From Croceibacterium salegens (GTDB taxonomy: Bacteria > Pseudomonadota > Alphaproteobacteria > Sphingomonadales > Sphingomonadaceae), in the NCBI RefSeq assembly GCF_009827435.1, contig NZ_WTYM01000058.1:178276-242275 (forward strand): a DNA stretch of 64,000 nucleotides, read 5' to 3'. Under the pieces are notes generated by a model. It worked only from the letters and a program-made list of their open reading frames with translations. It ran no database searches and had not been told where the DNA came from. Both the position numbers and the translations under genes were made by a program. Each line of letters starts with the position of its first letter. The first letter of the stretch is position 1. Shown here in pieces: positions 1-8,175 of this stretch.

Positions 1-252
1 TCAGTCAAGGCATCACCCCGCCCTGCACTCAACTCCTTAACTGCAAGTGCATTCGCTCGGATCCGACCATCAGGATCCGCACCCAACTCGGTTGGTGTGC
101 AAAGGGGCCAACACCTTGGTTTTAAGCAAAATTATCAAGAAGCAAACTCAGAAGAACAAGGGAACGTAGGTTTTGTGTGAGTCTTCCTGTGCACCATATG
201 TTTTCTCAAGATACTAGAAGCAAAGAGATATGACCCTCGTAATCCCCTTTCT
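1..252. other. Unassigned left edge, AT-richer than the rest
   Basis: No confident gene lies here. Positions about 115-250 are clearly richer in A and T than the rest of the window. On the minus strand one frame stays open from the window edge to about position 120. It could be the start of a gene read out of the window (possible TTG start near 95), but it has no recognisable motif or ribosome binding site. Two GGATCC copies lie 10 bases apart at 59-80. The stretch is downstream of the LysR gene. Confidence 0.3.
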
Positions 253-1152
253 CTATTCCGTCCGCGCAAGGTCGCCGAGCTTGCCCCTCATCCACGTCAG
301 CCCGGCGTCCTGCGAACGGGTGGCGTGATACTGGACCATTTCGCGCATCGGCATGATGGTGAAGGGCGGTTCGGCAATCGCGAGCGAGAGGCTCGGGGCC
401 ATCAGCCTGGCCAGGCGCTCGTGCATCAGTGCGATTCGGGCCGTTCCGTGCAGGAACTGCGGGACGAGGACGAAAGAGGGCGCGCGGATCTCGATCCGGC
501 GAGTGAGGCCTTGATGATCGAGCGCGCCCTCAATGAAGGTGTCGCGCCCGTCGATGGTGACCGCGACGTGCGGGGCTTCGGCGAACTGGGCCGGCGACAT
601 GGGCGATGCGAGCAATGGGTTGTCCTTGCAGCCGACAACGACGTGGCGTTCTTCGAACAGCAGGTCGGCCGGGTGGACCGGATCAAGGAATTCCAGCGGC
701 GTCAGGACGAGGTCGAATTCGCCCTTCGCCAACCGGTCAGGGGTGTCCTCGGTCGGCAGCGATATCTCGAAGCCGATCCCGGGAGCTTCGGTTTCGAGCA
801 GTCGCATGAGCGGCACCAGCAGGACGGTGGTGATGTAGTCCGACGCGGCAATGCGGAAGCGGCGCTGCGATGTCGCAGGATCGAAGCCGGTCCCGGCCGA
901 AATCAGGCTGCGGAGCGTCACGATAGCCTCGGACACCTTCGGGGCGAGGAGCATGGCGTTGGGCGTCGGTACCATCGTCCGGCCGGACTGGACGAGCAGG
1001 TCGTCCTGGAACGCCTCGCGCAATCGCTTGAGCGATGCGCTCATCGCCGATTGGGTGACGTGGAGCCGCTCCGCCGAGCGCGTAACGCTGCGTTCCTCGA
1101 GCAGGACGTTGAACGCGACGAGAAGGTTGAGATCGAAATTGTCGAGCCGCAT
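253..1152 (-). CDS. LysR-family transcriptional regulator (NodD/LinR-like)
   Basis: This 299-residue protein has the usual LysR length and layout. Its N-terminal winged helix-turn-helix is about residues 1-65, with the typical segments DLNLLVAFNVLLEERSVT and AERLHVTQSAMSASLKRLR. An effector-binding domain follows. The opening MRLDNFDLNLL resembles the NodD/LinR branch, which senses aromatic compounds. I chose the ATG at 1152 because the family consensus begins there; the frame runs further upstream but that part is low-complexity and overlaps the divergent gene. It is divergent from the aromatic-catabolism operon starting at 1251, so it is the likely activator or repressor of that operon. The inducer is unknown. 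Confidence 0.9.
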   Translation of the reverse strand: MRLDNFDLNLLVAFNVLLEERSVTRSAERLHVTQSAMSASLKRLREAFQDDLLVQSGRTMVPTPNAMLLAPKVSEAIVTLRSLISAGTGFDPATSQRRFRIAASDYITTVLLVPLMRLLETEAPGIGFEISLPTEDTPDRLAKGEFDLVLTPLEFLDPVHPADLLFEERHVVVGCKDNPLLASPMSPAQFAEAPHVAVTIDGRDTFIEGALDHQGLTRRIEIRAPSFVLVPQFLHGTARIALMHERLARLMAPSLSLAIAEPPFTIMPMREMVQYHATRSQDAGLTWMRGKLGDLARTE

Positions 1153-1178
1153 CCATCGATTCCATTTGTGGGAAACGA

Positions 1179-1195
1179 CCAATCCTAAAAATTGG
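1179..1195. promoter_or_regulatory. Inverted repeat in the lysR-divergent promoter
   Basis: CCAAT, seven bases, ATTGG forms a perfect 5-bp inverted repeat. It lies 27 bp from the LysR start and 56 bp from the divergent start. LysR regulators typically bind short dyads in such divergent promoters, so this is a candidate site, not a proven one. Confidence 0.4.
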
Positions 1196-1204
1196 ACTGC
1201 TTCG

Positions 1205-1221
1205 CAAGTGCGTGGCACTTG
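1205..1221. promoter_or_regulatory. 17-bp palindrome in the lysR-divergent promoter
   Basis: CAAGTGC-GTG-GCACTTG is a perfect 7-bp inverted repeat with a 3-bp centre. It lies 30 bp upstream of the start at 1251. Its position between the divergent genes suggests an operator, perhaps for the neighbouring LysR protein. Confidence 0.45.
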
Positions 1222-1250
1222 TCCTTCAAAGACAGCGCAAGAGGTGGGAG

Positions 1251-2243
1251 ATGATGGAGAGAACGCGCCTGCTGAGGACAGTGGCCGCATTGCTCGCGCT
1301 GGTCGCCCAGCCGGCGGTGGCGCAGGACGTGGCCGCGGCGCCGGTCGAACCGGCCAGCCTTTGGGTGACGCTCGGCACGCACGGCGGGCCAGTCCCCAAC
1401 GCCAATCGTTCGGAGCCGGCCAACCTCCTGCTCGTCGGCAAGGAGGCGTATCTCGTCGATGCCGGTGACGGTGCGGCAAACCAGCTGGCCAAGGCCGGAG
1501 TTGCGCTGCCTCGGCTCAATGCCATTTTCATCAGCCACCTCCATCCCGATCACACCGGCGGCCTTGCTGGTGTGCTGAGCCTGCGTTTTCAGACCGAGAC
1601 CCCGGGTGTCCTCACGGTTTATGGCCCGCCGGGAACGAAGGCTCTGGTCGACGGCATCGTCGCTTCGCTGGTTCCCGGGGGCGAGTCCGGCTACGGCGTG
1701 CCGGGCGAGCCGATCCACGATCCTCGCCCGGGCGTGCGCACGGTCGAATGGACCGGCGGCGAAACGGTGCAGGTCGGGTCGATGACCGTGCGCAACGCGG
1801 TCAACACCCACTACAGCTTCACGCCGGACAACCCGCAATACGGACGCTACGCCTCGCTTTCCTATCGTTTCGACCTGCCCGAGCGCTCGATCCTCTACAC
1901 CGGCGATACCGGGCCGAGCCCTGAGGTGGACGCGCTCGGCAAGGGCGTCGACATTCTGGTGGCCGAGATGATCGACCTCGACGGCCTGCTCGGCGCGATG
2001 GGTCCGCAGCGCGGCGATGCGCCGGGAGGTCCGCCGCCGATCATCATCCAGCACTTGCGGGATCACCACATCACGCCGCGACAAGTCGGCGAGATGGCCA
2101 GCGCGATGGAGGCGGGTCAGGTCGTGGTGACGCACCTAGTCGTCGGCAATGCCGGCCTGGACGATTTGCGCCGCTACGTCGCGGAGATTCACCAGGTCTA
2201 TGACGGACCGGTGACCATCGCCCGCGACCTCGACGGGTTCTGA
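1251..2243 (+). CDS. Exported metallo-beta-lactamase-fold hydrolase
   Basis: The protein (about 330 residues) has the zinc-binding motif of the metallo-beta-lactamase superfamily, HLHPDH at residues 96-101. Later metal-site candidates include the Asp in YTGDTGPS and the His in VVVTHLVVG. Residues 1-25 form a Sec-type signal peptide ending AVAQ, so it should act in the periplasm. The start at 1251 follows a purine-rich GAGGTGGGAG; the adjacent ATG at 1254 is equally possible. It is first in a tight aromatic-catabolism operon, with three bases between its stop and the next start. A role in hydrolysing a substrate ester, lactone or conjugate before uptake is plausible, but the substrate cannot be read from sequence. 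Confidence 0.82.
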   Translation: MMERTRLLRTVAALLALVAQPAVAQDVAAAPVEPASLWVTLGTHGGPVPNANRSEPANLLLVGKEAYLVDAGDGAANQLAKAGVALPRLNAIFISHLHPDHTGGLAGVLSLRFQTETPGVLTVYGPPGTKALVDGIVASLVPGGESGYGVPGEPIHDPRPGVRTVEWTGGETVQVGSMTVRNAVNTHYSFTPDNPQYGRYASLSYRFDLPERSILYTGDTGPSPEVDALGKGVDILVAEMIDLDGLLGAMGPQRGDAPGGPPPIIIQHLRDHHITPRQVGEMASAMEAGQVVVTHLVVGNAGLDDLRRYVAEIHQVYDGPVTIARDLDGF

Positions 2244-2246
2244 GCT

Positions 2247-3353
2247 ATGAAGGCATTGAACGTCCTCGTTATTGGCGGCGGCATCGGCGGGCTGACCGCC
2301 GCGATCGCGCTCGGCCGGGCCCGACATGCCGTGACCGTGATCGAGCGCGACCCGGAATGGACGGTCTACGGCGTCGGGATCATCCAGCAAGGCAACGTGC
2401 TGCGAGCCATGCAGCAGCTCGACATCCTCGACGCGTACCTCGATGCGGCGGTGGGCTTCGACGCGGTCGCTATCCATGCCCCCGACGGCACACAGGTCGC
2501 CCGGGTTCCCTCGAGGCCGCTGGTCGAGAATTGCCCGGCAAACGTCGGAATATCGCGGCCCGCGCTGCAAAAGGTCCTCGCCGACAAGGCGCGCGAAGCC
2601 GGGGCAGAGATCCGGCTCGGCGTAACGGCCGACGAACTCGCCAGCGATGCGACCGGTGTGAAGGTGCGCTTCTCCGACGGCCGCGAGCAGCGTTTCGACA
2701 TCGCGATCGGCGCCGACGGGATCCATTCGCAGACACGGGGCATGCTGTTTCCCGATGCTCCGCAGCCCGAATTTACCGGGCAATCGGTGTGGCGCTACAA
2801 CCTGCCGCGCCCGGCCGATCTCGACGCGCTGCACGTCTACAACGGGCCAATCGGAGCCGGTCTCGTGCCAATCAGCGATGCGCTGATGTACATGTACCTG
2901 ACCACGCCTGAGCCGGGCAATCCGCGCTATCCGGCCGACGGTCTCGCCGCGACGATGCGCGGCAAGGTGCCCGCGCCGCTGGTGGACCTCGCTGCGCTGA
3001 TTACCGACGATGCAGGGGTGGTTTACCGTCCGCTCGAAGCCGTGATGGTCGAGGGGCCGTGGCACAAGGGGGCCGTGGTCCTCCTCGGCGATGCGGTCCA
3101 TGCGACCACCCCGCACCTCGGGCAGGGCGCGGGGATGGCGATCGAGGACAGCATCGTGCTGTCCGAGGAGCTGGCCCGGGCCGAGACCCCCGAAGAGGCC
3201 TTCACCGCGTACCAGAACAGGCGAATGAAGCGCTGCAAATACATCGTCGAACGTTCTCTCGCGATCTGTTTCGGCCAATTGGGCAAGGGTCCGCCCGTCG
3301 ATAACGCTCAGGCGACCGCCGAGATGTCGCAAGTCGTCGCCCAACCAATCTGA
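2247..3353 (+). CDS. FAD-dependent aromatic hydroxylase (class A monooxygenase)
   Basis: This 368-residue flavoprotein monooxygenase resembles salicylate and 3-hydroxybenzoate hydroxylases. It shows the N-terminal Rossmann dinucleotide motif VIGGGIGGL (residues 8-16), the middle DG motif in GADGIHSQTR (about 155-164) and the C-terminal GD motif GDAVHATTPHLGQG (281-294), which binds the FAD ribityl chain. Such enzymes use NAD(P)H and oxygen to hydroxylate an aromatic ring in the cytoplasm. The extradiol dioxygenase directly downstream suggests that it makes a catechol- or hydroquinone-type substrate for ring cleavage. The exact aromatic substrate is unknown. Confidence 0.88.
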   Translation: MKALNVLVIGGGIGGLTAAIALGRARHAVTVIERDPEWTVYGVGIIQQGNVLRAMQQLDILDAYLDAAVGFDAVAIHAPDGTQVARVPSRPLVENCPANVGISRPALQKVLADKAREAGAEIRLGVTADELASDATGVKVRFSDGREQRFDIAIGADGIHSQTRGMLFPDAPQPEFTGQSVWRYNLPRPADLDALHVYNGPIGAGLVPISDALMYMYLTTPEPGNPRYPADGLAATMRGKVPAPLVDLAALITDDAGVVYRPLEAVMVEGPWHKGAVVLLGDAVHATTPHLGQGAGMAIEDSIVLSEELARAETPEEAFTAYQNRRMKRCKYIVERSLAICFGQLGKGPPVDNAQATAEMSQVVAQPI

Positions 3354-3362
3354 GGAGCATGC

Positions 3363-4265
3363 ATGAGCCGCGTCACTGACATTCGCTACGTCGGCTACGG
3401 AGTCGATGACTTCGAAACCGAGCGCGCGTTCTACACCGACGACTGGGGGCTGGTCGAAATCGCGGCGGCGGACGGCATGGCGTGGTTCAAGGCGCAGGGC
3501 GACGGCGAGCACCACGTCGTCCGGCTGCACCGCTCTGATGCCAACCATGTCGAGGTCATTGCCCTCGCCGCCGATACCCGCGGCGATGTCGATGCGCTCC
3601 ACGCCAAGGTCAGCCAAGCAGGCTGCAAGGTGGTCCATCCGCCGCTAGACCTCGATGCGCCGGGCGGAGGTTATGGCTTTCGCTTCTTCTCTCCCGACGG
3701 GCTGCCGTTCGAGATTTCCTCCGACGTGGCACGCGGCGACAAGCGCGAGATCGGGCGATGGGATGGTCTTCCCGTGCGCATCAGCCACATCGTTCTGCAT
3801 TCGCCCGACCACCACGCGGCGGTTGCATTCTTCACCGATGTGCTGGGCTTCAAGGTCTCCGACTGGCTCGGCGACTTCATGTGCTTCCTGCGCTGCAATT
3901 CTGCGCATCATCGGCTGGCGATCCTGCCCGGGCCGCCGTGCCTCAATCACGTAGCCTACGACATGGTCAGCGCCGACGGGATGCTTCGCGGCGTGTCGCA
4001 GCTCAAGCAGCACGGCATCGACATTCGCTGGGGTCCGGGCCGGCACACGGCGGGCGACAACACCTTCAGCTATTTCGTCACGCCCGGCGGCTTCGCGGTC
4101 GAGTACACCGCCGAACTCGAAGAGGTCGATTTCGAGACGCACGTCGCGCAGGTCCACGCACCCGGTCCGCGGATCATGGACCAATGGGGCATCGGCGTCG
4201 GCGGCCCGCAGACCATGCCGCACGCTACGCCCGACCCGCGCCTGTTCCAGCCGGCCGGAGTGTAA
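3363..4265 (+). CDS. Type I extradiol ring-cleavage dioxygenase (VOC fold)
   Basis: The protein (300 residues) has two vicinal-oxygen-chelate modules, the usual two-domain layout of type I extradiol dioxygenases. The second module carries the expected iron ligands: His-142 (RISHIVLHS), His-196 (CLNHVAYD) and Glu-247 (FAVEYTAEL). These enzymes use Fe(II) and oxygen to open a catecholic ring next to the hydroxyl pair. Only nine bases separate it from the hydroxylase before it, and the C-C hydrolase follows four bases later. The order therefore reads as hydroxylation, meta-cleavage, then hydrolysis. It is not close enough to a named enzyme for me to give a substrate. Confidence 0.88.
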   Translation: MSRVTDIRYVGYGVDDFETERAFYTDDWGLVEIAAADGMAWFKAQGDGEHHVVRLHRSDANHVEVIALAADTRGDVDALHAKVSQAGCKVVHPPLDLDAPGGGYGFRFFSPDGLPFEISSDVARGDKREIGRWDGLPVRISHIVLHSPDHHAAVAFFTDVLGFKVSDWLGDFMCFLRCNSAHHRLAILPGPPCLNHVAYDMVSADGMLRGVSQLKQHGIDIRWGPGRHTAGDNTFSYFVTPGGFAVEYTAELEEVDFETHVAQVHAPGPRIMDQWGIGVGGPQTMPHATPDPRLFQPAGV

Positions 4266-4269
4266 ACGC

Positions 4270-5424
4270 GTGGCGCTGTTCGAATACTTCCCGAACTACA
4301 TCTGGAACCTCTCGGTCGCCATGGCGCTCGAGAGCGGGGGGAAGATCGGCGAGATCGTGGACATGTGCGAGCCCATTCGCGAGGCGGCCGAACGCGGTGA
4401 CGCGGGCGCGCCGGACTTCATGCGGCAATGGGTCAGAGTGGCCGACAACCTGCTCGAACTGGCAGCCGAAGACGAGGAACGCGGGCGCGGCTTTTCCGCC
4501 TCGGACAAGCTGGAGCGCGCCTCGCTCTACCTGCTCGTCGCCGAACGCATGCAGCAGCAGGGCTCTTCGGGTCGCGAAGAGACCTATGCCAAGGCGCTGG
4601 CATCCTTCGAACGCTCGACAAGGCTCGGATTACTGGGCCGCGAGCGGGTGGAGATTCCCCTCGAGAAGGGAACGATGCCGGCGCTGTTCACCCGCGGGAT
4701 GGGCGAAGGTGCCCGTCCCGCGGTCGTCTATTGCAACGGCCTCGATAGCTGCAAGGAGCTGCTCTACTGGTCGCGCCTGCCCGAGGCGCTGGCGCGGCGC
4801 GGGATCTCCACCTTGTGCGTCGACCAGCCCGGCACGGGCGAGGCGATCCGGCTGCAGGGCCAGCCGGTCGATCCGCATTCGGAAAGCTGGGCCTCGAAAG
4901 CCGTCGACTGGCTCGAGGCGCAGCCCGAGGTGGATCCTGCGCGCATTGGCATGACCGGCATCTCGCTCGGCGGACACTTCGCCCCGCGCGCGGTCGCCTA
5001 CGAGCCGCGCTTCGTTAGCGGCGCGGTCTGGGGCGCCAACCACAACTGGCGCGAAGTGCAGGACAAGCGCATCCGGCGCGAGGGTGAGAACCCCGTGCCT
5101 CACTACTGGGCGCACGTGTTCTGGACCTTCGGCGCCAGCGATATGGAGGACTTCCTCGCGAAGTCGCAGGACATGAACCTCAACGGCCACATGGACCGCA
5201 TCCGCGTGCCCTTCCTCGTCACACACGGCGCGAGCGACCGCCAGATCAGCGTCGACTATGCCCACCAGGCCTACGAACAACTGGTCAATTCGCCGCGCCG
5301 CGAACTCAAGATCTTCACCACCCATGAAGGCGGGGTCGAGCACGTCGGGGCGGACAACATGTCCTATGGCCGCGACTACATCGCCGACTGGTTCGCCGAT
5401 ACGCTCGGAGGGCGCACGCAATGA
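4270..5424 (+). CDS. Alpha/beta hydrolase, likely carbon-carbon bond hydrolase
   Basis: The 384-residue protein has a helical N-terminal region of about 130 residues and an alpha/beta-hydrolase domain. The predicted catalytic triad is Ser-232 in GISLGG, Asp-323 in THGASDRQ and His-358 in GGVEHVG. This layout matches the family of 2,6-dihydroxypseudooxynicotine hydrolase and FrsA-like enzymes, some of which hydrolyse C-C bonds of acyl-aromatic or ring-fission compounds. It starts with GTG at 4270. Its end overlaps the GST gene by four bases (ATGA). Position after an extradiol dioxygenase supports a C-C hydrolase role, but an esterase activity cannot be excluded. Confidence 0.82.
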   Translation: MALFEYFPNYIWNLSVAMALESGGKIGEIVDMCEPIREAAERGDAGAPDFMRQWVRVADNLLELAAEDEERGRGFSASDKLERASLYLLVAERMQQQGSSGREETYAKALASFERSTRLGLLGRERVEIPLEKGTMPALFTRGMGEGARPAVVYCNGLDSCKELLYWSRLPEALARRGISTLCVDQPGTGEAIRLQGQPVDPHSESWASKAVDWLEAQPEVDPARIGMTGISLGGHFAPRAVAYEPRFVSGAVWGANHNWREVQDKRIRREGENPVPHYWAHVFWTFGASDMEDFLAKSQDMNLNGHMDRIRVPFLVTHGASDRQISVDYAHQAYEQLVNSPRRELKIFTTHEGGVEHVGADNMSYGRDYIADWFADTLGGRTQ

Positions 5425-6110
5425 TGAAGCTGTGGTTCGCGCCGAACACTTGCGCCCGGGTGACCCTGACTGCGCTCGAGGAAATCGGCGAGCCCTACGA
5501 CACCGCGCTCATCGCCTTCATGGCGGGCGAGCACCGCAAGCCCGAGTTCCTCGCGGTCAATCCCTCGGGCAAGGTCCCGGCGCTCGAAACGTCATACGGC
5601 ACGCTGGTGCAGAACGGCGCGATCCTCGAATACCTTGCCGAGACCCATCCCGATGCGCGACTGCTGCCCGCGGCGGGCGACGCGTTCGAACGCGCCGCGA
5701 TCCGCGCCGAACTCTACCGCTGTTCGGCCGACCTGCACCCGATCGTCACGCGCTTCGTAATCCCGCAGATGATGACGGCCAACGCCGACGGCGCTCCGCA
5801 TATTCGCGAGCAGGCGAGGGCCATGATGGAGTTCCAGCTCGCCCCGGTGGCCGCGCGGCTGGCGGCGAGCGAGTGGTACTTCGGCACCGAGTGGTCGGTG
5901 CTCGACGCCTACATCGCATGGATCTGGTTCCGCCTGACCGGATCGGGCTTCGACGCCGACAGCTTCCCGTCGATCCGTGACCACTACGCACGCGCCATGG
6001 CCCGTCCCTCGGCGCAGGCGGCGCTGACGCGCGAGGCCGAAGCCGAAAAGGAACTCGACGCGCGCGGGCTGCTGTTCCGCCCGCCGTTCGCCAAGGGAGA
6101 CAGGAAATGA
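5421..6110 (+). CDS. Glutathione S-transferase family protein
   Basis: This 229-residue protein has an N-terminal thioredoxin-like domain with the glutathione-contacting segments NPSGKVPALE (about 47-56) and NGAILEYLAE (about 65-74), then an all-helical C-terminal domain. In aromatic operons such enzymes often act as glutathione-dependent isomerases (maleylpyruvate or maleylacetoacetate isomerase type) or reduce thioether intermediates. Translation is coupled at both ends: its start overlaps the hydrolase stop, and its stop overlaps the cupin start. With an FAH-family gene two positions downstream, an isomerase role is attractive but unproven. Confidence 0.85.
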   Translation: MMKLWFAPNTCARVTLTALEEIGEPYDTALIAFMAGEHRKPEFLAVNPSGKVPALETSYGTLVQNGAILEYLAETHPDARLLPAAGDAFERAAIRAELYRCSADLHPIVTRFVIPQMMTANADGAPHIREQARAMMEFQLAPVAARLAASEWYFGTEWSVLDAYIAWIWFRLTGSGFDADSFPSIRDHYARAMARPSAQAALTREAEAEKELDARGLLFRPPFAKGDRK

Positions 6111-6679
6111 GCGAGACACCGGTTCGCCGGATCGTCACCGGACATGACGAACAGGGGCGTGCAGTCTTCCTTGAGGATGGACCGCCGCCGCGAGTCGTCC
6201 GGGTCGGCGGGGAGATCGGCCCGCTGTTCCACGAGGTCTGGAACACGCGCGAGACGCCGGCAATCATCGACCGCGCCTCGGGCGAACCGGCGGAAGAGGG
6301 TATACAGCTTGCCCCGCCGAAGAACGGAACGCGCATCCGCGTGCTCGACATCCCGCCCGAGGACGAGCGGCTGGCGGCGCTGTCGGTCGAACAGGTGAAG
6401 TCGCATTTCGCCGAGGTCGGGGCGGGGAATGCATCCTCGCACAGCGACGACGGCTCCTCGCGCCACCACATGATGCACCGGACCGAGACGATCGACTACG
6501 GCATCGTGCTGGAAGGCGAAGTCACGCTGATCCTCGATATCGGCGAGACGGTCGTGAAGGCCGGGGACATCGTGATCCAGCGCGGCACCAACCACGGCTG
6601 GGCCAATCGCTCGGGCAGGAACTGCCGCATCGCCTTCATTCTGATCGACGGCGAGTTCACCGAGGGCCTCGACGCGTGA
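6107..6679 (+). CDS. Cupin-domain protein
   Basis: The 190-residue protein contains a single beta-barrel cupin in its C-terminal half. The region VLEGEVTLILDIGETVVKAG is the first cupin motif and QRGTNHGWANRS the second, with a His that could bind metal. An additional His-rich stretch (SRHHMMHRTE) precedes it. Single-domain cupins next to ring-cleavage genes may act as isomerases or small dioxygenases, or may be sensors; the sequence does not decide. It overlaps both neighbours by four bases, so it is made with the rest of the catabolic operon. Confidence 0.75.
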   Translation: MSETPVRRIVTGHDEQGRAVFLEDGPPPRVVRVGGEIGPLFHEVWNTRETPAIIDRASGEPAEEGIQLAPPKNGTRIRVLDIPPEDERLAALSVEQVKSHFAEVGAGNASSHSDDGSSRHHMMHRTETIDYGIVLEGEVTLILDIGETVVKAGDIVIQRGTNHGWANRSGRNCRIAFILIDGEFTEGLDA

Positions 6680-7647
6680 GGCTGGCGACGCTCGACGACG
6701 GAACGCCCGACGGCCGCCTGGTGGTCGTCTCGTCCGGGGGCGAGCGGTGTCTCTACGCCGGTCCGCGCTGGCCCGGCCTGCTCGCAGCGATCGAGGACTG
6801 GGCGGTAGCCGAGGCCGACTTGCGTAATATCGCCACCCGCCTGGAAAATGGCGAGGGCATCGCGCTCGACCCCGACCGGCTCTGCGCCCCGCTGCCGCGC
6901 ACATGGCAGTGGCTCGACGGGTCGGCCTTCCTCACCCACGCCCGGCTTATGGAGGTCGCCTTTGCGACCGATCCGATCCCGCACGACCGGCCGTTGATGT
7001 ACCAGGGGATGTCCGACCGCTTTCTCGGCCCGACCGAAGACGCGCGCTTTCCGGGCGCGGAACACGGCATCGATTTCGAGGGCGAATTCGCCGTCGTGGT
7101 GGACCACGTGCCGATGGGGACGACGGCGGATGAGGCGATGCGCCACATCAAGCTGGTCCTGCAAGTCAACGACTGGTCGCTGCGCGCCCATGCCGTCCCC
7201 GAGATGAAGACGGGTTTCGGCTTCATCCTCGCCAAGCCGGCCTGCTCGGTCGCGCCGTTCGCCGTCACGCCCGATGCCCTGGGCGAGGGCTGGCACGACG
7301 GGCGAGTATGTCTCGACCTGCAGATCGACTGGAATGGCCAGCGCTTCGGCTCCGCCAACGGGCGCGAGATGTCGGTCGGGTTCCACGACCTCGTCGCCCA
7401 CGCCGCGCTGACCCGCGACCTCGCGGCAGGCACGATCGTCGGCTCGGGCACCGTCGCCAACGAAGGCTACGCCGAAGTCGGATCGAGCTGCATTTCGGAG
7501 CGCCGGGCGATCGAGATCATCGCCGGGGGCAAGCCCGATACGCCTTTCATGAGCCTTGGCGACCGGGTCCGGATGGAGGCGGTCGACGCCGCCGGGCACG
7601 CGCCGTTCGGGGCGATCGACCAGCGGGTGGTCGGCCCGGGCAACTAG
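6676..7647 (+). CDS. Fumarylacetoacetate hydrolase family protein
   Basis: The protein (323 residues) matches two-domain members of the FAH superfamily. The central and C-terminal parts hold the recognisable core: FEGEFAVVVD, VNDWSLRAH, a KTGFGFILAKPACSVAPF segment and GTVANEGYAEVGSSCISERR. Glu/Asp side chains in these segments bind Mg or Mn. Family members hydrolyse fumarylacetoacetate or fumarylpyruvate, or hydrate/decarboxylate meta-cleavage products. The GTG start at 6676 overlaps the cupin stop (GTGA). It is the last enzyme of the operon, so it probably handles the final ring-fission intermediate. Confidence 0.85.
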   Translation: MRLATLDDGTPDGRLVVVSSGGERCLYAGPRWPGLLAAIEDWAVAEADLRNIATRLENGEGIALDPDRLCAPLPRTWQWLDGSAFLTHARLMEVAFATDPIPHDRPLMYQGMSDRFLGPTEDARFPGAEHGIDFEGEFAVVVDHVPMGTTADEAMRHIKLVLQVNDWSLRAHAVPEMKTGFGFILAKPACSVAPFAVTPDALGEGWHDGRVCLDLQIDWNGQRFGSANGREMSVGFHDLVAHAALTRDLAAGTIVGSGTVANEGYAEVGSSCISERRAIEIIAGGKPDTPFMSLGDRVRMEAVDAAGHAPFGAIDQRVVGPGN

Positions 7648-7713
7648 GAACCATCGCCGGGCTGCTCCGCTGCAGGCAACCTCGGCCAAGGATGTCGCAG
7701 CGCGAAGGAGAGC

Positions 7714-8046
7714 ATGATGAAGAGATGGACCCTTGCCGTCGCCTTGGTGGCCGGCCTCGGCGTTACGGCGGCGTCGAGCACGGCGCTTGCCCAGGAAAGC
7801 GCGAAGCCCGCTGAAAAACGTCCCTATTCGGTCGATACGACGACGATCGGCACGCTGCTCGACGATCCCGAGGCAGCCGCGATCCTCAAGCGCCTGATTC
7901 CGACGGTCTACGAGAACGACATGTTCCAGACGATGGGCCGCCCCAACACCCTGCGCACGGCGCAACAGTACGAAAGCGCTGTGCTGACCGACGAAAAAAT
8001 GAAGGAAATCCAGGCCGAACTGGACAAGCTTCCGGCCAAGAAATAG
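7714..8046 (+). CDS. Small exported protein of unknown function
   Basis: This 110-residue protein starts after a good ribosome binding site (AAGGAG at 7705-7710, spacing 3 to the first of two ATG codons). Residues 1-27 are a clear Sec signal peptide ending STALAQ. The mature part has a motif order (TTTIGTLLDDPEAAAILKR, then LTDEKMKEIQAELDKL) that I recall from the C-terminal tails of several sphingomonad secreted hydrolases. Here it stands alone. It is 66 bases after the FAH gene and likely belongs to the same transcript. I cannot assign a function. Confidence 0.72.
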   Translation: MMKRWTLAVALVAGLGVTAASSTALAQESAKPAEKRPYSVDTTTIGTLLDDPEAAAILKRLIPTVYENDMFQTMGRPNTLRTAQQYESAVLTDEKMKEIQAELDKLPAKK

Positions 8047-8106
8047 CCGCCACGGGAGCGTCACCTCTGGTGCTCCAGCGGGATTCGACTGTCGTCCGAA
8101 CGCGCG

Positions 8107-8132
8107 CCGGTGAATGGTTAATGCCTCACCGG
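8107..8132. promoter_or_regulatory. Inverted repeat upstream of nasT
   Basis: CCGGTGA and TCACCGG form a perfect 7-bp inverted repeat separated by 12 bases. It lies 23 bp before the YTGC-N3-GCA box of nasT. It could be an operator or a stem in a transcript; no T-run follows, so it is not a typical terminator. Confidence 0.35.
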
Positions 8133-8155
8133 ATCGCATCTTGCGGAATTTTATG

Positions 8156-8166
8156 CTGCAGTGCAC
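8156..8166. promoter_or_regulatory. CTGC-N3-GCA box at the nasT start
   Basis: CTGCAGTGCAC lies directly before the nasT start. The same core TGCTGCARTGCA occurs before both nitrate leaders (9991 and 18889) and a related palindrome lies at 28376. Because the box ends only nine bases before the ATG at 8176, bound protein here would block transcription or start very near it. The binding protein is unknown. Confidence 0.5.
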
Positions 8167-8175
8167 AAACGCGGC

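Noticed and set aside
253-1479. LysR gene starting at 1479
   Set aside because: The extra 109 residues are low-complexity and overlap the divergent exported-hydrolase gene; family similarity starts at the ATG at 1152.
8161-8175. GTG at 8161 as start of nasT
   Set aside because: It lies inside the conserved palindromic box; the receiver domain starts normally at the ATG at 8176.
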